Assembly (NCBI GenBank): GCA_030695945.1
Contig: JAUYOG010000068.1
Location: 1 to 62,630 of the forward strand
Direction of reading: 5' to 3'
Origin: Ramlibacter sp.
GTDB lineage: Bacteria; Pseudomonadota; Gammaproteobacteria; Burkholderiales; Burkholderiaceae_C
DNA length: 62,630 nucleotides
Of this stretch, positions 25,233-34,224 are shown one piece after another. Made by a program: the position numbers and the translations under genes. The notes below the pieces were generated by a model. That model was not told the DNA's origin. It was given only the letters and a program-made list of their open reading frames with translations, and made no database searches. Positions within the stretch are counted from its first letter, which is position 1. Each line of letters begins with the position of its first letter.

Positions 25233-25916
25233 ATGGAAACTGTTGGAATTCTCGGCACCGGACGGATGGCGGTGCGCATTGCGGATTTACTCGTTCAAGG
25301 CGGACACGAGGTATGGCTCGGCTCGCGAGACCCGGCCCGTGCGCAGCGGATTGCGCAGGGGCTCAGCGAGGGCCGGGTGCGAGGCGTCACCTACGCACAG
25401 GCCATGCAAGCTCCGTTCGTCCTGCCTGCAATTTTCGTGCGCGACGGCCTGCTCGAACTCATCGGTGAGCACGCCGACGCGCTGGCCGGCAAGATCGTGC
25501 TGGACATCCTCAATCCGTTCAACGCCGACTATTCCGATTTCGTCCTTCCCTGGACGACCAGCGCGGGCGAGGAGCTTGCCAAGCGACTTCCAGAATCGCG
25601 CGTTGTCGGGATATTCAAGAACATCTTCTGGGAGGCGTTCGACGAACCCCGATTTCCGCAGGGCGTGAGCGATGTGTACGTGACCGGCGATGACACGCAG
25701 GCCAAGGAAGCAGCGATGGCGTTATTCCAGGAAGCCCCGTTCCGCTTCGTCGACGCGGGTGGCCAGCGCAATGCGCGGGTCGTGGAGCGGATGACATTGT
25801 TCGCAGCCGAGCTGGGTTCTCGAAACGGCTATATGCCGCGTGTCGGCTGGCGTTTCCTGGGCGAGCCGTGGGAGCCCGGGGTGAAGGACCGCTACGCCCA
25901 CCTGATTCGCAGATAG
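25233..25916 (+). CDS. NADPH-dependent F420-reductase-like oxidoreductase
   Basis: The protein has 227 residues. The dinucleotide fold starts at VGILGTGRMAVRIADLLVQG. LAGKIVLDILNPFNADYSDF and RVVGIFKNIFWEAFDEPRFP follow, a pattern of the F420-reductase-like/NAD-binding family widespread in bacteria that lack F420. It therefore probably uses another redox partner or is a sensor. Upstream, 25016-25232 holds no supportable gene. It ends 25 bases before the convergent RidA gene. Confidence 0.75.
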   Translation: METVGILGTGRMAVRIADLLVQGGHEVWLGSRDPARAQRIAQGLSEGRVRGVTYAQAMQAPFVLPAIFVRDGLLELIGEHADALAGKIVLDILNPFNADYSDFVLPWTTSAGEELAKRLPESRVVGIFKNIFWEAFDEPRFPQGVSDVYVTGDDTQAKEAAMALFQEAPFRFVDAGGQRNARVVERMTLFAAELGSRNGYMPRVGWRFLGEPWEPGVKDRYAHLIRR

Positions 25917-25941
25917 CAGGGGCGAGTGCCTCTGTGCCTCA

Positions 25942-26376
25942 CTAAAGGGTGTCAACGTGGAATGTCACCGCCAGTTCGACAGCCGCATCACCCGGCAGGT
26001 AGCTCACCGGAACAAGCACACGCGAGTGCCGGCCACGTTCCTGGAGAACCTTCAGGAATAACTCCGACGCTGCATCGAGAACGCCGGGAAGGCGGGGATA
26101 GCCTGGGGCACTCGCGATGTAGCCATCGAGGCGCGCTAGGCTGACCCGGTCCCAGTGCTCGGGAAGGGCTTGCCGGATCTGGCCCAGCACGTTGCTCGCC
26201 GCAAGGCGAGCAGCCTGCCGACCCTCATCCTCGTTCAGCTCCAGGCCGAGGCGACCCGTCCACATCATCTTGCCCTGCAAGATCGGGAACTGGCCGGACA
26301 CAAAACCCGTCTCTCCACGCAAGATCACGGCTGCGTAGGCGCCGAGAGGCTGTGGCAGTGTGCTGGGAATGTGCAT
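25942..26376 (-). CDS. RidA/YjgF-family protein
   Basis: The protein has 144 residues. The family removes reactive enamine/imine intermediates. Visible are the N-terminal MHIPSTLPQPLGAYAAVI and GETGFVSGQFPILQGKM. The C-terminal VSYLPGDAAVELAVTFHVD has Glu in the usual place, but the conserved deaminase Arg context (RxxVxVxxLP) is altered, so deaminase activity is doubtful. The start at 26376 has a good ribosome site (aaggg); an ATG at 26400 is an alternative. It is divergent from the LysR gene. Confidence 0.8.
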   Translation of the reverse strand: MHIPSTLPQPLGAYAAVILRGETGFVSGQFPILQGKMMWTGRLGLELNEDEGRQAARLAASNVLGQIRQALPEHWDRVSLARLDGYIASAPGYPRLPGVLDAASELFLKVLQERGRHSRVLVPVSYLPGDAAVELAVTFHVDTL

Positions 26377-26515
26377 GCAGGGAACCCTTCTGGAGATCAT
26401 CGATTCTGCACCTCCGCCCCCAACGGCGTTGCCAACAATGGATTGCGTACCGGCAAGTCCGACTTAACCCCGCGGCACGCGAGGTCTGCGGGCTTTGGAT
26501 ATCCTGCGTCGACCC

Positions 26516-27463
26516 ATGACACAACCGCCGGGAAAGATCGCTCACTTGCAAGCTTGGGTAGCGTTTGAAGCCGCCGCCCGGGCAGGGACGTTCGCGTCCG
26601 CTGCGGAAGAACTCAGCGTAACGCCCGCGGCGGTGAGCCAGCACGTCCGCACGTTGGAGAGCTACCTCGATGTCCGTCTTTTCTTCCGAACAGGGCAAGG
26701 GGTTGCGCTGACCCCCGAAGGACAGAAGGTCGTGGTGGGTGTCCGCGACGGCCTGCGAAGCATCGCGGGTGCCGTCGGACTCCTGCAACACCGAGAGCTG
26801 CGCAGCTGCATTCGCGTATCTGCGTCGCCTTCGTTCGCTTCCCGATGGCTGCTGCCCCGGATTCACCGTTTCAACAACCTTCACCCGGCCATCAGCGTGA
26901 AGCTGGATGCCACGCCACGTGTGGTCGACCTCGACAACGACAACGTGGATGTGGCCATCCGTTACGGACGCGGCACCTATGCAGGCTATTCTGCCGAGTA
27001 CCTCTTTGAGGAACACGTCTTCCCAGTGGGCAGTCCTGCACTGATAAGTACGTCCCAAAGGAGAGATCTCGTTGCGCTATTGCGCATGTTGCCCCTGATC
27101 CACGACACCACCGTCCTGCGCGACGGTGAGCTGCCGGGTTGGAGTGCGTGGCTGCACATGCACGGCATAGCTGGTGTGGACTGCAGCAAAGGACTGTTTC
27201 TCGATTCGGGCTTGGCCGTGCAGGCCGCCGTCGATGGGCGCGGCCTGCTGCTAGGGCGAAGCATCATTGTGGCTGACGACCTCGCGGCAGGTCGATTAGT
27301 CAGGCCTGTAGATCAATCACTGAAAGTTCCGCAAGCTTACTACTTGGTGCGTTCCCCGCGCGCCGGCGAAGCAGGCAAGATTGCGGCCTTTCGGCAATGG
27401 CTGCTCAATGAAGTTGCACTCACGCGAGCAGCATGCGGCTGTGCCAGCAATCCTCCCGGCTAG
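26516..27463 (+). CDS. LysR-family regulator (GcvA-like)
   Basis: The protein has 315 residues. The helix-turn-helix is LQAWVAFEAAARAGTFASAA followed by ELSVTPAAVSQHVRTLESYL. The effector domain begins CIRVSASPSFASRWLLPRIH and contains VDVAIRYGRGTYAGYSAEYL, both typical of GcvA-type regulators. It is divergent from RidA and is the probable regulator of that gene. Its end overlaps the NTF2-like gene by four bases in a convergent arrangement. Confidence 0.87.
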   Translation: MTQPPGKIAHLQAWVAFEAAARAGTFASAAEELSVTPAAVSQHVRTLESYLDVRLFFRTGQGVALTPEGQKVVVGVRDGLRSIAGAVGLLQHRELRSCIRVSASPSFASRWLLPRIHRFNNLHPAISVKLDATPRVVDLDNDNVDVAIRYGRGTYAGYSAEYLFEEHVFPVGSPALISTSQRRDLVALLRMLPLIHDTTVLRDGELPGWSAWLHMHGIAGVDCSKGLFLDSGLAVQAAVDGRGLLLGRSIIVADDLAAGRLVRPVDQSLKVPQAYYLVRSPRAGEAGKIAAFRQWLLNEVALTRAACGCASNPPG

Positions 27464-27963
27464 AGTCCCACCCAGCGGCGCTTTACGAGCTGCATCCACC
27501 CCGAGGGCGACCGTAAGAACGCCGAGCGCACCTTCATTGGGTTGAAGTAGGCAGCACGCTCGACCGCGTACCCTCCTTCGAAAACGAATCGATCCACGTT
27601 GGGCCACGCGATCCTTCGGCCGCCAACAGTCGCTTCGAAGGTCATTTCAATGAAGAGCCGGTCGCCTCGCTCTGCCCATCGGCTGACGGTCGCCGTGAGA
27701 TCGGGCATGACCATGAAGGCTCGGCGAAACGCCTCCGTACCCGCGTCGCGCCCGATCGTCGGACGCAGGCCAGGTGCTATCAATCGAATCTCGGGCCCCA
27801 TGAGGTCCATGAAGTCTTCGGCGGAAGCCCGTCCGCGCTGCCACTTTCGCGCGAACTCTGCGACCCATTCCTCATAGCTGCCGTGGCGCCCACGGACTGC
27901 ATCCACATAGACCTGCCGCCCCATTGACACTGAGGCAGGTGGCTTGCATACAGGGCTAGTCAT
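27460..27963 (-). CDS. NTF2/SnoaL-like protein
   Basis: The protein has 167 residues. The segments SAEDFMDLMGPEIRLIAPGL and FRRAFMVMPDLTATVSRWAE, then RLFIEMTFEATVGGRRIAWP and NVDRFVFEGGYAVERAAYFN, give the cone-shaped NTF2/SnoaL fold. Members are ketosteroid isomerase-like enzymes, dehydratases or binding proteins. It overlaps the stop of the ene-reductase gene by four bases, so the two are co-translated and may act on the same substrate. Confidence 0.72.
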   Translation of the reverse strand: MTSPVCKPPASVSMGRQVYVDAVRGRHGSYEEWVAEFARKWQRGRASAEDFMDLMGPEIRLIAPGLRPTIGRDAGTEAFRRAFMVMPDLTATVSRWAERGDRLFIEMTFEATVGGRRIAWPNVDRFVFEGGYAVERAAYFNPMKVRSAFLRSPSGWMQLVKRRWVGL

Positions 27964-29219
27964 GGTTGTCGACTCGCGACGCCGGGCAGCGGCCGGGCAG
28001 CGGCCGGTCGCCGGTTCCGGTATCTCACGTGCTTGAACTTGAGCCAACGGTCGCGCAGCAACGTGCGGATCAGCGCAACACTGCCGTTTCCCCGTACACG
28101 CGGCGACCCGCCTTTCGAGATCGCCAGGAGCTGCTCGCGGTACCAGGATAGCTCGGCAAGCGATGCGGCTGGACCGCGTGGCAGCCGAAGGTCGGCGACG
28201 CTCCCGTATTCGACAGATCCATCGAGCAGGCGGGCCGGCAGGTCGGGAGCGAGCGCGAGCGGACGCGCCAGCCCGACCAGGTCGCAGGCGCCGCTCTGGA
28301 GCGCGCTCTCCATCCCGTCTCGTGTGCGAAACCCGCCCGTCACGATCATGGGCACGGCCGTCGAATCACGCACAATTCGCGCCATTTCTATGAAGTAGCC
28401 TTCGCGCTTGGCGGTGCTTGGCGACAAGCCGTAGCCAAAAGAAGCGGGGCGCTCGAAAGTTCCACCGGACAGCTCAATGAAATCGATCTGTTCCTTCGAG
28501 ACAGTTTTCGCAACGGCCGCCACGTCCTCGAGAGCCAGCCCGCCGCTCACGAAGTCCCCAGCATTGAGCTTGATGCCGACCGCGAAGCCTTTGCCGACGC
28601 GGGCGCGCACTGCGCATATGACTTGGTGAAGGAGCCGGGCGCGGCCCGCGATGTCGCCGCCCCATCGGTCGGTGCGCCGATTGATATTCGGAGAGAGGAA
28701 CTGACTGAGCAGGTAGCCGTGCGCGGCGTGAATCTCGACCCCGGCAAAACCGGCGCGCTCGGCGCCTTCGGCCGCCTCAGCGAATCTGGCGATCAGAGAC
28801 ACGATTTCCCCGTCCGTCATCTCCCGGGGCATGGCAAAAAAGCGCTTCGCCTGCAACGGGACGGCACTTGGGGCGACAGGCGCGCTATCCACATCGCGCA
28901 TCGCCTGCCGGCCGGGATGATTCAGCTGGAGCAGCATGCGCGCACTGCCCACCTGTGCATGCCGCGCTAGCTCGGCGAACGCGGATCCCGGCAGGTGCTC
29001 GGAAGTCATGTTGCCATACCCTTCCAGGTGGTCCGGGTCGACGGCGACATTGCCGCTCAGGATCAATCCGGCGCCCCCTTTTGCGAACGCCTGGTACAGC
29101 CGGAGGAGCTTGATGCCCGGCGTGCCGTCCGGCTCCGCCAGCCGCTCGGTCATGGATGCCTTGGCGATGCGGTTGCCGATCGTGAGGCCGCAGGGAAAGG
29201 TGAAAGGTTGTTCCAACAT
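27960..29219 (-). CDS. NADH:flavin oxidoreductase / Old Yellow Enzyme family
   Basis: A 419-residue FMN-dependent TIM barrel. N-terminal LTIGNRIAKASMTERLAEPD; substrate-binding AGFAGVEIHAAHGYLLSQFL with the His pair region; NRRTDRWGGDIAGRARLLHQ; phosphate-binding VTGGFRTRDGMESALQSGAC. No Fe-S/FAD C-terminal extension of 2,4-dienoyl-CoA reductase is present, so it is a short OYE that reduces activated alkenes. It is co-translated with the NTF2-like gene and lies downstream of an HxlR regulator. Confidence 0.87.
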   Translation of the reverse strand: MLEQPFTFPCGLTIGNRIAKASMTERLAEPDGTPGIKLLRLYQAFAKGGAGLILSGNVAVDPDHLEGYGNMTSEHLPGSAFAELARHAQVGSARMLLQLNHPGRQAMRDVDSAPVAPSAVPLQAKRFFAMPREMTDGEIVSLIARFAEAAEGAERAGFAGVEIHAAHGYLLSQFLSPNINRRTDRWGGDIAGRARLLHQVICAVRARVGKGFAVGIKLNAGDFVSGGLALEDVAAVAKTVSKEQIDFIELSGGTFERPASFGYGLSPSTAKREGYFIEMARIVRDSTAVPMIVTGGFRTRDGMESALQSGACDLVGLARPLALAPDLPARLLDGSVEYGSVADLRLPRGPAASLAELSWYREQLLAISKGGSPRVRGNGSVALIRTLLRDRWLKFKHVRYRNRRPAAARPLPGVASRQP

Positions 29220-29387
29220 GTCCAGCTCCGTTCAGGACATGTATCCGGCGATGACGCGGAACACGTCGGCGGCAAGGGGAAGGGTGATCGACATGCACAG
29301 CTCCATTGGAAAGAAGCGGCAGTGTCCCAACTTCCAACGGCACTTACCGACGTGTCACCAGCCTTAGGACCGGAGTGACGAGGCGCA

Positions 29388-29819
29388 TCAGCGTATGAGG
29401 GGGTCTATCCAGGAGGCGGCACGGGCGCGGTCATGCGCACGGCCCGTAACCGCCGCGCGATCCCTATTCCACTCACCCAGGGATTTCATGCGTCCGAGCA
29501 AGCGCAGGCCATCGGCCGTCAACGAGTACTGCACCGTGCGCGCAACCACCTCCCGGCGGATCACCCCTTGGCGCGCCAGGTTGGCGAGATGCCTCGCCAA
29601 CTCCTTTTGCGAGATGCCGGTGATGCGACGCTGGAGCTCGCCAAAGCGGCAGGGAACCTCCATGACGTAAAGCGTCGCGAGCACCGCAGGTGCCCAGCGC
29701 CCGTTGAGCACCGCGACTGCATTGATGACATTCTGCAGGCAGGCAGGGTTGGCGTGATTGGCAGGGAGCCTCTCATCCGGGCAGTCCGGGGCGGCAGTGA
29801 CATTTTCCTGAGCGTTCAT
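29388..29819 (-). CDS. HxlR-family transcriptional regulator
   Basis: The protein has 143 residues. It has the family core VLNGRWAPAVLATLYVMEVP, then FGELQRRITGISQKELARHL and GVIRREVVARTVQYSLTADG. Redox-sensing members carry a Cys before the core; one is present in NPACLQNVIN. It lies on the same strand and upstream of the ene-reductase/NTF2 pair, separated by 168 bases, and probably regulates them in response to electrophiles or quinones. Confidence 0.85.
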   Translation of the reverse strand: MNAQENVTAAPDCPDERLPANHANPACLQNVINAVAVLNGRWAPAVLATLYVMEVPCRFGELQRRITGISQKELARHLANLARQGVIRREVVARTVQYSLTADGLRLLGRMKSLGEWNRDRAAVTGRAHDRARAASWIDPLIR

Positions 29820-30238
29820 GCTTCTCGACTCCTCGACAATGCGGCTACCTCAGTTGATCCGACTTGGGCGGTCAGGCACCCGATCTCACTCGGCGCGCGC
29901 CCCAGTGCGTTCCTGAAGCCGCGCATGGCGATGGACGAAGCCCAGGATCCCGGTCGGCAGCCGTGGTTCGGGAAGCATGCCGGCACTCTAGGCCCACCGG
30001 CAATCTGTTGCCGCGTCAGGGTCTTTGCCGACTTGAGCGAAACCCGCTGGGCAACTGGCCGGAACGGAGCGAGGAGTGCGCCACCGATGCCATGGGCACA
30101 GGTGTCGAAGACCTCGCCGTTGGGGGCCGCGAACTGGTCGAAAAATTCATTGCACGGATGGAGAACGGCGGGCACGCCCATGCATGCGCCGAGCTATCGA
30201 GCTCCCCATGATGCAGACGACGGCGTCTTGCATGTCGG
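29820..30238. other. Intergenic stretch without a supportable gene
   Basis: This is 419 bases between HxlR and the EamA gene. Short frames exist on both strands, but none has a convincing start, ribosome site or recognisable domain. On the minus strand near 29880-29960 the fragment GFRNALGRAPSEI vaguely recalls the end of an AraC-type DNA-binding domain, with the preceding helix in another frame. A decayed regulator is possible but not shown. Confidence 0.3.
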
Positions 30239-31117
30239 TCATTTCTGCCGTGACGGCAGGCCCACGGTAAGCACGACGCCGCCGAGAACCACAATCGCAC
30301 AGAGAACAGTGAGCACTGTCAGGCGCTCGCCGAGGATCAGGACGCTCCACAGCAGACCGAAGAGGGGCACCAGGTAGGTGACCGACAGGGCGCGATGCGC
30401 GCCAGCTTCCGAAACCAGCTTGAAGTAGAGAACGTGCCCCAGGGCGGTGGAGAGCAACCCAAGGCTGATGGCGCCCGTCCAGCCTCGGACGGACGCCCCG
30501 TGAATGGTCGACCAGTGGCTGAGCCCTACAGGAATCAATGCGAAGGCCGCTATGGAGCAGGTCGCGGTCGCCAGCAGATTGGGTGGAACCGCGCGCAGGA
30601 AACGGCGGCTGACAAGTGCGCTGATGGCATACATCGCGGAGCCGCACAGGCCAAGCAACAGGGCGAGCCAGGACGTCTGCTCGATCGGTCCCGAACGCCC
30701 CATCATCAGGGCCGCGGTGCCTGCGAAACCTACAGACATGCCGAGTGCGGTGATCCAACCCGGGCGATCGCGCAGAAACGTGATCGCCAGCAGCGATGCG
30801 AACAGAGGGGCTGTCGCGTTGAGGATAGCGCCAAAGGCAGCACCCTGCAGGGAGACCACGAGCGCAAAGAGGCAATAGGGCACGGCGGCGTTCAACAGGC
30901 CCACCGCGGCCAGCGCGGCTACCGTACCGCGATGGCGTAGCAGCGCGTTTCCAAAGGGATTGCCCGTCCAGGCCCACAGCGCCAGAGCACCGATCACCAT
31001 TCGGATCTGGACAGTCATGTATGGGCCGAAGTCAGGGACCGCGAGGCCGATGAAAGCGAAAGAGGCTCCCCAAAGAGCGCCCAGCGAAATCAGGCAGATC
31101 CAGAGTGTCATGCTCAT
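30239..31117 (-). CDS. EamA-family (DMT) transporter
   Basis: The protein has 292 residues with ten predicted helices in two EamA repeats. The first repeat has LGALWGASFAFIGLAVPDFG and AILNATAPLFASLLAITFLR. The second has LGLLSTALGHVLYFKLVSEA and YLVPLFGLLWSVLILGERLT. Members export amino acids, metabolites or drugs. The start overlaps the stop of the ATP-grasp remnant by four bases, which implies that an intact upstream gene once formed an operon with it. Confidence 0.87.
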   Translation of the reverse strand: MSMTLWICLISLGALWGASFAFIGLAVPDFGPYMTVQIRMVIGALALWAWTGNPFGNALLRHRGTVAALAAVGLLNAAVPYCLFALVVSLQGAAFGAILNATAPLFASLLAITFLRDRPGWITALGMSVGFAGTAALMMGRSGPIEQTSWLALLLGLCGSAMYAISALVSRRFLRAVPPNLLATATCSIAAFALIPVGLSHWSTIHGASVRGWTGAISLGLLSTALGHVLYFKLVSEAGAHRALSVTYLVPLFGLLWSVLILGERLTVLTVLCAIVVLGGVVLTVGLPSRQK

Positions 31118-31356
31118 GTGAGTGGCCTGCGAATGGGTGAGGAAATTTGGCGCGCCACTGCGTCTGCGATTCGGTGCGACGCGCTGCTGCAGCTGCGCAG
31201 GAACAGCACTGGTTCGATGAGCTCGACTTCCATGAGCACCGGTCCGCGCGGGGTATCCACCAAATCCACACGTGCATAGGTGGGCTCGCGGCTCGGTGCG
31301 TCGTCTTCGGAGATCTCCGGCACGTCGCTGCAGGTGGCGAAGGCGATCGATGGCAT
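31114..31356 (-). pseudogene. Internally deleted ATP-grasp ligase remnant
   Basis: The frame is 80 residues. It starts MPSIAFATCSDVPEISEDDA, which resembles the beginning of DcsG/RimK-like ATP-grasp proteins. It then jumps directly to YARVDLVDTPRGPVLMEVEL and IEPVLFLR, the usual C-terminal metal-binding strand, ending with ASHRIADAVARQI. Family members have roughly 270-300 residues, so about 200 central residues, including most of the ATP site, are missing while the frame is kept. It keeps the ATGA overlap with the EamA gene. A functional mini-protein is unlikely. Confidence 0.6.
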
Positions 31357-31443
31357 GCAGTGCTTCCTGGAGTCGGTCGCAGGCATGATCCCTCCTGCGG
31401 AGCCCGTCACCAGACCACTTCGGCTGCTGTGGCAGATCCGCTG

Positions 31444-32931
31444 CTACTGGAAGGCGCTCCGAAGCGCGTGGACGCCAGCCCGGATTTCTGTCGGCGCAAG
31501 CGCAGCGAAGCCGAGGATCCAGCCGTTTTGCAACCCCAGAGGTCTGCGAAGGTAGAGTTCGTCCAGCCGCGGCAGATGCAAGCCTGCGGCGGTTGCGCCG
31601 GCATGCACCGTCTCGAAACGCTGCGGTTCATCGACGAGCGCCGCGGCCTGAAGCCCACAGCTCGCATCCAGCAAGGTCACGTACCCGCGCAGGCGCGCGG
31701 ACACCTCCTCCTGCAGCACGGCGAGGCGCGCACTGTACAGGGAGCGCATGTTGCGCATGTGCGCCGCGAAATGACCGTCAATCATGAAAGACGCCATTGC
31801 CGCCTGAAAAAGCTGGCTGGTATGGCCATCGACCACGCTTCGTGCGACCGTGAAGGGCTCGACAAGCGGCGGCGGCAGAACAAGGTATGCCAAGCGTATC
31901 GACGGGAACATGGTCTTCGAGAAGGTGCCAACGTACAGGACTCGGCCCTGTCGATCCATGCCCTGAAGGGCTGGCACGGCATCGCCGTGGTAGCGAAAGT
32001 CGCCGTCGTAGTCGTCCTCGATGACGTAGGCGTCCGCGGCATCGGCCCACGCCAGTAGTGCAGTACGTCGCTGCCGTGACAGCGTGCTACCGAGGGGAAA
32101 CTGATGTGAAGGCGTGACGTAAACGAGCCTTGGCGCGCTGGGCGAGGCTGCCAGGCCACCCACGACCATTCCGTCCGCATCGACGTCGATGGAGTGAAGG
32201 TTTGCCCCAGCGGCCGCGAATGCGGTGGCAGCACCCCGGTAGCCGGGGTCCTCTACCGCGACAACATCCCCCGGGTCCAGCAACACCCGTGCCGCCAGAT
32301 CCAGCGCCTGCTGGCTGCTAGTCAGGATCAAGACTTGATCAGCAACGCACTGAACCCCCCGATAGGTCACGAGGTACGCGGCTACCGCTTCCCGCAACCG
32401 CGCCAAGCCAGCACGGCTGCCGTAGTCGAGGAGGTCCACGGCATCACCCTTGGCTGCCGCCGACAGCGTCTTGTTCCAAAGCGCGGTGGGGAAGGCGCGC
32501 AAATCCGGGCGCCCCGCGCCAAATGGACGAACGCCGGGGTGGTCGAGGCAGCCGCCGCCAGCAAAGATCGCGGCACCCCGGCGTGACAATCTCAGAGCAG
32601 CCAGCTGCGGCTTGAGCCGACCCGGTGATGAGGCCGAAGGTGCGCCAAAGGACACAAAGGTTCCGGAGCCGCTGCGCCGGCGGACGAGTCCTTCCTGCTC
32701 GAGGCGCCCGTACGCCGATTCCACGCTGACTCTCGCCACGCCAAGCTCGTGAGCCAGCGATCGAGTTCCGGGCAGGCGCGCCCCCTCTTTCAGGTGGCCT
32801 TGGACGATCGCGGCGCGCAGTTGCCGGTACAGCCGCAGGAATATTGGAGTTCGCTCGTCACCCTTCACCTTCAAAAGGCTGATGAGCGCGCCGGGACGGC
32901 GCTTCGCCTTGCGACTCGCGGGCGCGGTCAC
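31444..32931 (-). CDS. MocR/PdxR-type regulator (GntR HTH + aminotransferase domain)
   Basis: The protein has 495 residues. The N-terminal GntR winged helix is IFLRLYRQLRAAIVQGHLKE with ARLPGTRSLAHELGVARVSV. A fold-type I aminotransferase domain follows, with the PLP Lys in VGTFSKTMFPSIRLAYLVLP (Lys339) and YVIEDDYDGDFRYHG. MocR proteins sense PLP or amino compounds and regulate divergent genes. The only in-frame start is GTG 32931. The divergent rhodanese/DJ-1 pair is 100 bases away and is the likely target. Confidence 0.87.
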   Translation of the reverse strand: MTAPASRKAKRRPGALISLLKVKGDERTPIFLRLYRQLRAAIVQGHLKEGARLPGTRSLAHELGVARVSVESAYGRLEQEGLVRRRSGSGTFVSFGAPSASSPGRLKPQLAALRLSRRGAAIFAGGGCLDHPGVRPFGAGRPDLRAFPTALWNKTLSAAAKGDAVDLLDYGSRAGLARLREAVAAYLVTYRGVQCVADQVLILTSSQQALDLAARVLLDPGDVVAVEDPGYRGAATAFAAAGANLHSIDVDADGMVVGGLAASPSAPRLVYVTPSHQFPLGSTLSRQRRTALLAWADAADAYVIEDDYDGDFRYHGDAVPALQGMDRQGRVLYVGTFSKTMFPSIRLAYLVLPPPLVEPFTVARSVVDGHTSQLFQAAMASFMIDGHFAAHMRNMRSLYSARLAVLQEEVSARLRGYVTLLDASCGLQAAALVDEPQRFETVHAGATAAGLHLPRLDELYLRRPLGLQNGWILGFAALAPTEIRAGVHALRSAFQ

Positions 32932-33031
32932 GGCGCATCACCTCCGGTGGCATCCGGTCCCATGCAGACGGGCCAAGTGGCCCCGATTCCACCGGCAAGC
33001 CCCCCGAAGATGCCGGCTGTTCCCAACAACC

Positions 33032-33502
33032 ATGGAGTGCAAATTGAGTGCAGCGGCGGTCTCATATGTCCTTCAGCGTGCGGTCCCGTCCCGCGAACGA
33101 ATGCTCGAGCATCTCGAGTTTCAACTCTCCGCTTATACGGATCCGGCTGACGTTTTCCACGACATGGATCAGGGCGTCAAGGGTTTTGTCGTTGTAGATG
33201 CACGCAACGCTCGCGCCTACGAGCGTGGCCATGTGCCCGGAGCCATCAGCCTGCCGCACAGCCAGATGACGGAGGCCTCGACCTCCAACTTGTCGAGGGA
33301 TCTAGTCTACATCGTGTACTGCGACGGTATCGGCTGCAATGCTTCCACGCATGGCGCATACAAGCTGACGCGCTTGGGCTTCAAAGCCAAGGAGATGATC
33401 GGCGGCCTGGACTTTTGGGTGCGAGACGGTTATGCCCTCGGCACCGGGCCGCAGGAACAATCCACCGGCAGTATCGTCGAAGCGTGCGGCTGCCATGGCT
33501 GA
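33032..33502 (+). CDS. Rhodanese-like sulfurtransferase
   Basis: The protein has 156 residues with a single rhodanese domain. The substrate region is GFVVVDARNARAYERGHVPG followed by AISLPHSQM. The active-site loop is VYIVYCDGIGCNASTHGAYK, with the catalytic Cys first in CDGIGC. The family moves sulfane sulfur between thiols. The C-terminus ends EACGCHG. It overlaps the DJ-1 gene by eight bases and is divergent from MocR. Confidence 0.82.
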   Translation: MECKLSAAAVSYVLQRAVPSRERMLEHLEFQLSAYTDPADVFHDMDQGVKGFVVVDARNARAYERGHVPGAISLPHSQMTEASTSNLSRDLVYIVYCDGIGCNASTHGAYKLTRLGFKAKEMIGGLDFWVRDGYALGTGPQEQSTGSIVEACGCHG

Positions 33503-34118
33503 CACCACTCTCGCGGACCGCTGCGTAGGAATCCTCGTATTCGATGGCGTCGAAGTGCTCGACTTCGCCGGACCGTTCGAGGTCTTCGGCGTGACGGGCG
33601 AACTTTCCGGCGGACAGCATTTCAAGGCCTCACTCGTGGCGAAGCAGGCGCGCGAGTATGTGGCGGTCAATGGGATGAAGGTCTCGCCCAACGAAACCTT
33701 CGACAACCATCCGGCCTACGATGTGCTGGTGGTGGCAGGTGGCTCCGGAACGCGAACCGTGATGAACGACGAGGGCCTGATCCAATGGATCAGCCGGGCT
33801 GCGGCCCGTGCAGAGGTGGTTCTATCGGTGTGCAGCGGTGCACGCCTGCTTGGCCAGGCCGGGCTGCTGGATGGCCTGCCAGTGGCCACACACCATCTCG
33901 TCTATGAGCACCTCGGCCAAATCGCGCCGCAAGCCATCTTGCGTCGCGACGCGCGCGTGGTCGACACGGGCCAGGTAGTCACAACAGGAGGCATCTCCGC
34001 AGGTATCGACGGTTCGTTCCATGTCGTCTCGCGACTGCTCGGTTCGGACGTGGCGAGACGCACCGCGGACTACATGGAATACCGCTGGGTGCCCGATGAA
34101 GGCGTGCTGCGGGTCTAG
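33495..34118 (+). CDS. DJ-1/PfpI-family protein
   Basis: The protein has 207 residues with a class I glutamine amidotransferase-like fold. Visible are VGILVFDGVEVLDFAGPFEV and YDVLVVAGGSGTRTVMNDEG, then the nucleophile elbow VVLSVCSGARLLGQAGLLDG with Cys near 105. It lacks a fused AraC domain, so it is an enzyme of the isonitrile-hydratase/glyoxalase type rather than a regulator. It is translated together with the rhodanese gene. Confidence 0.83.
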   Translation: MADTTLADRCVGILVFDGVEVLDFAGPFEVFGVTGELSGGQHFKASLVAKQAREYVAVNGMKVSPNETFDNHPAYDVLVVAGGSGTRTVMNDEGLIQWISRAAARAEVVLSVCSGARLLGQAGLLDGLPVATHHLVYEHLGQIAPQAILRRDARVVDTGQVVTTGGISAGIDGSFHVVSRLLGSDVARRTADYMEYRWVPDEGVLRV

Positions 34119-34224
34119 GTACATTGCTGGTCACATTGACGCAACTGTCCTGGGTGCAGGGACCGATTGAATAACCCATCTTCCGATCGCCGTGGTGGTA
34201 CCGGCGCACTGGCAACAATTCACG

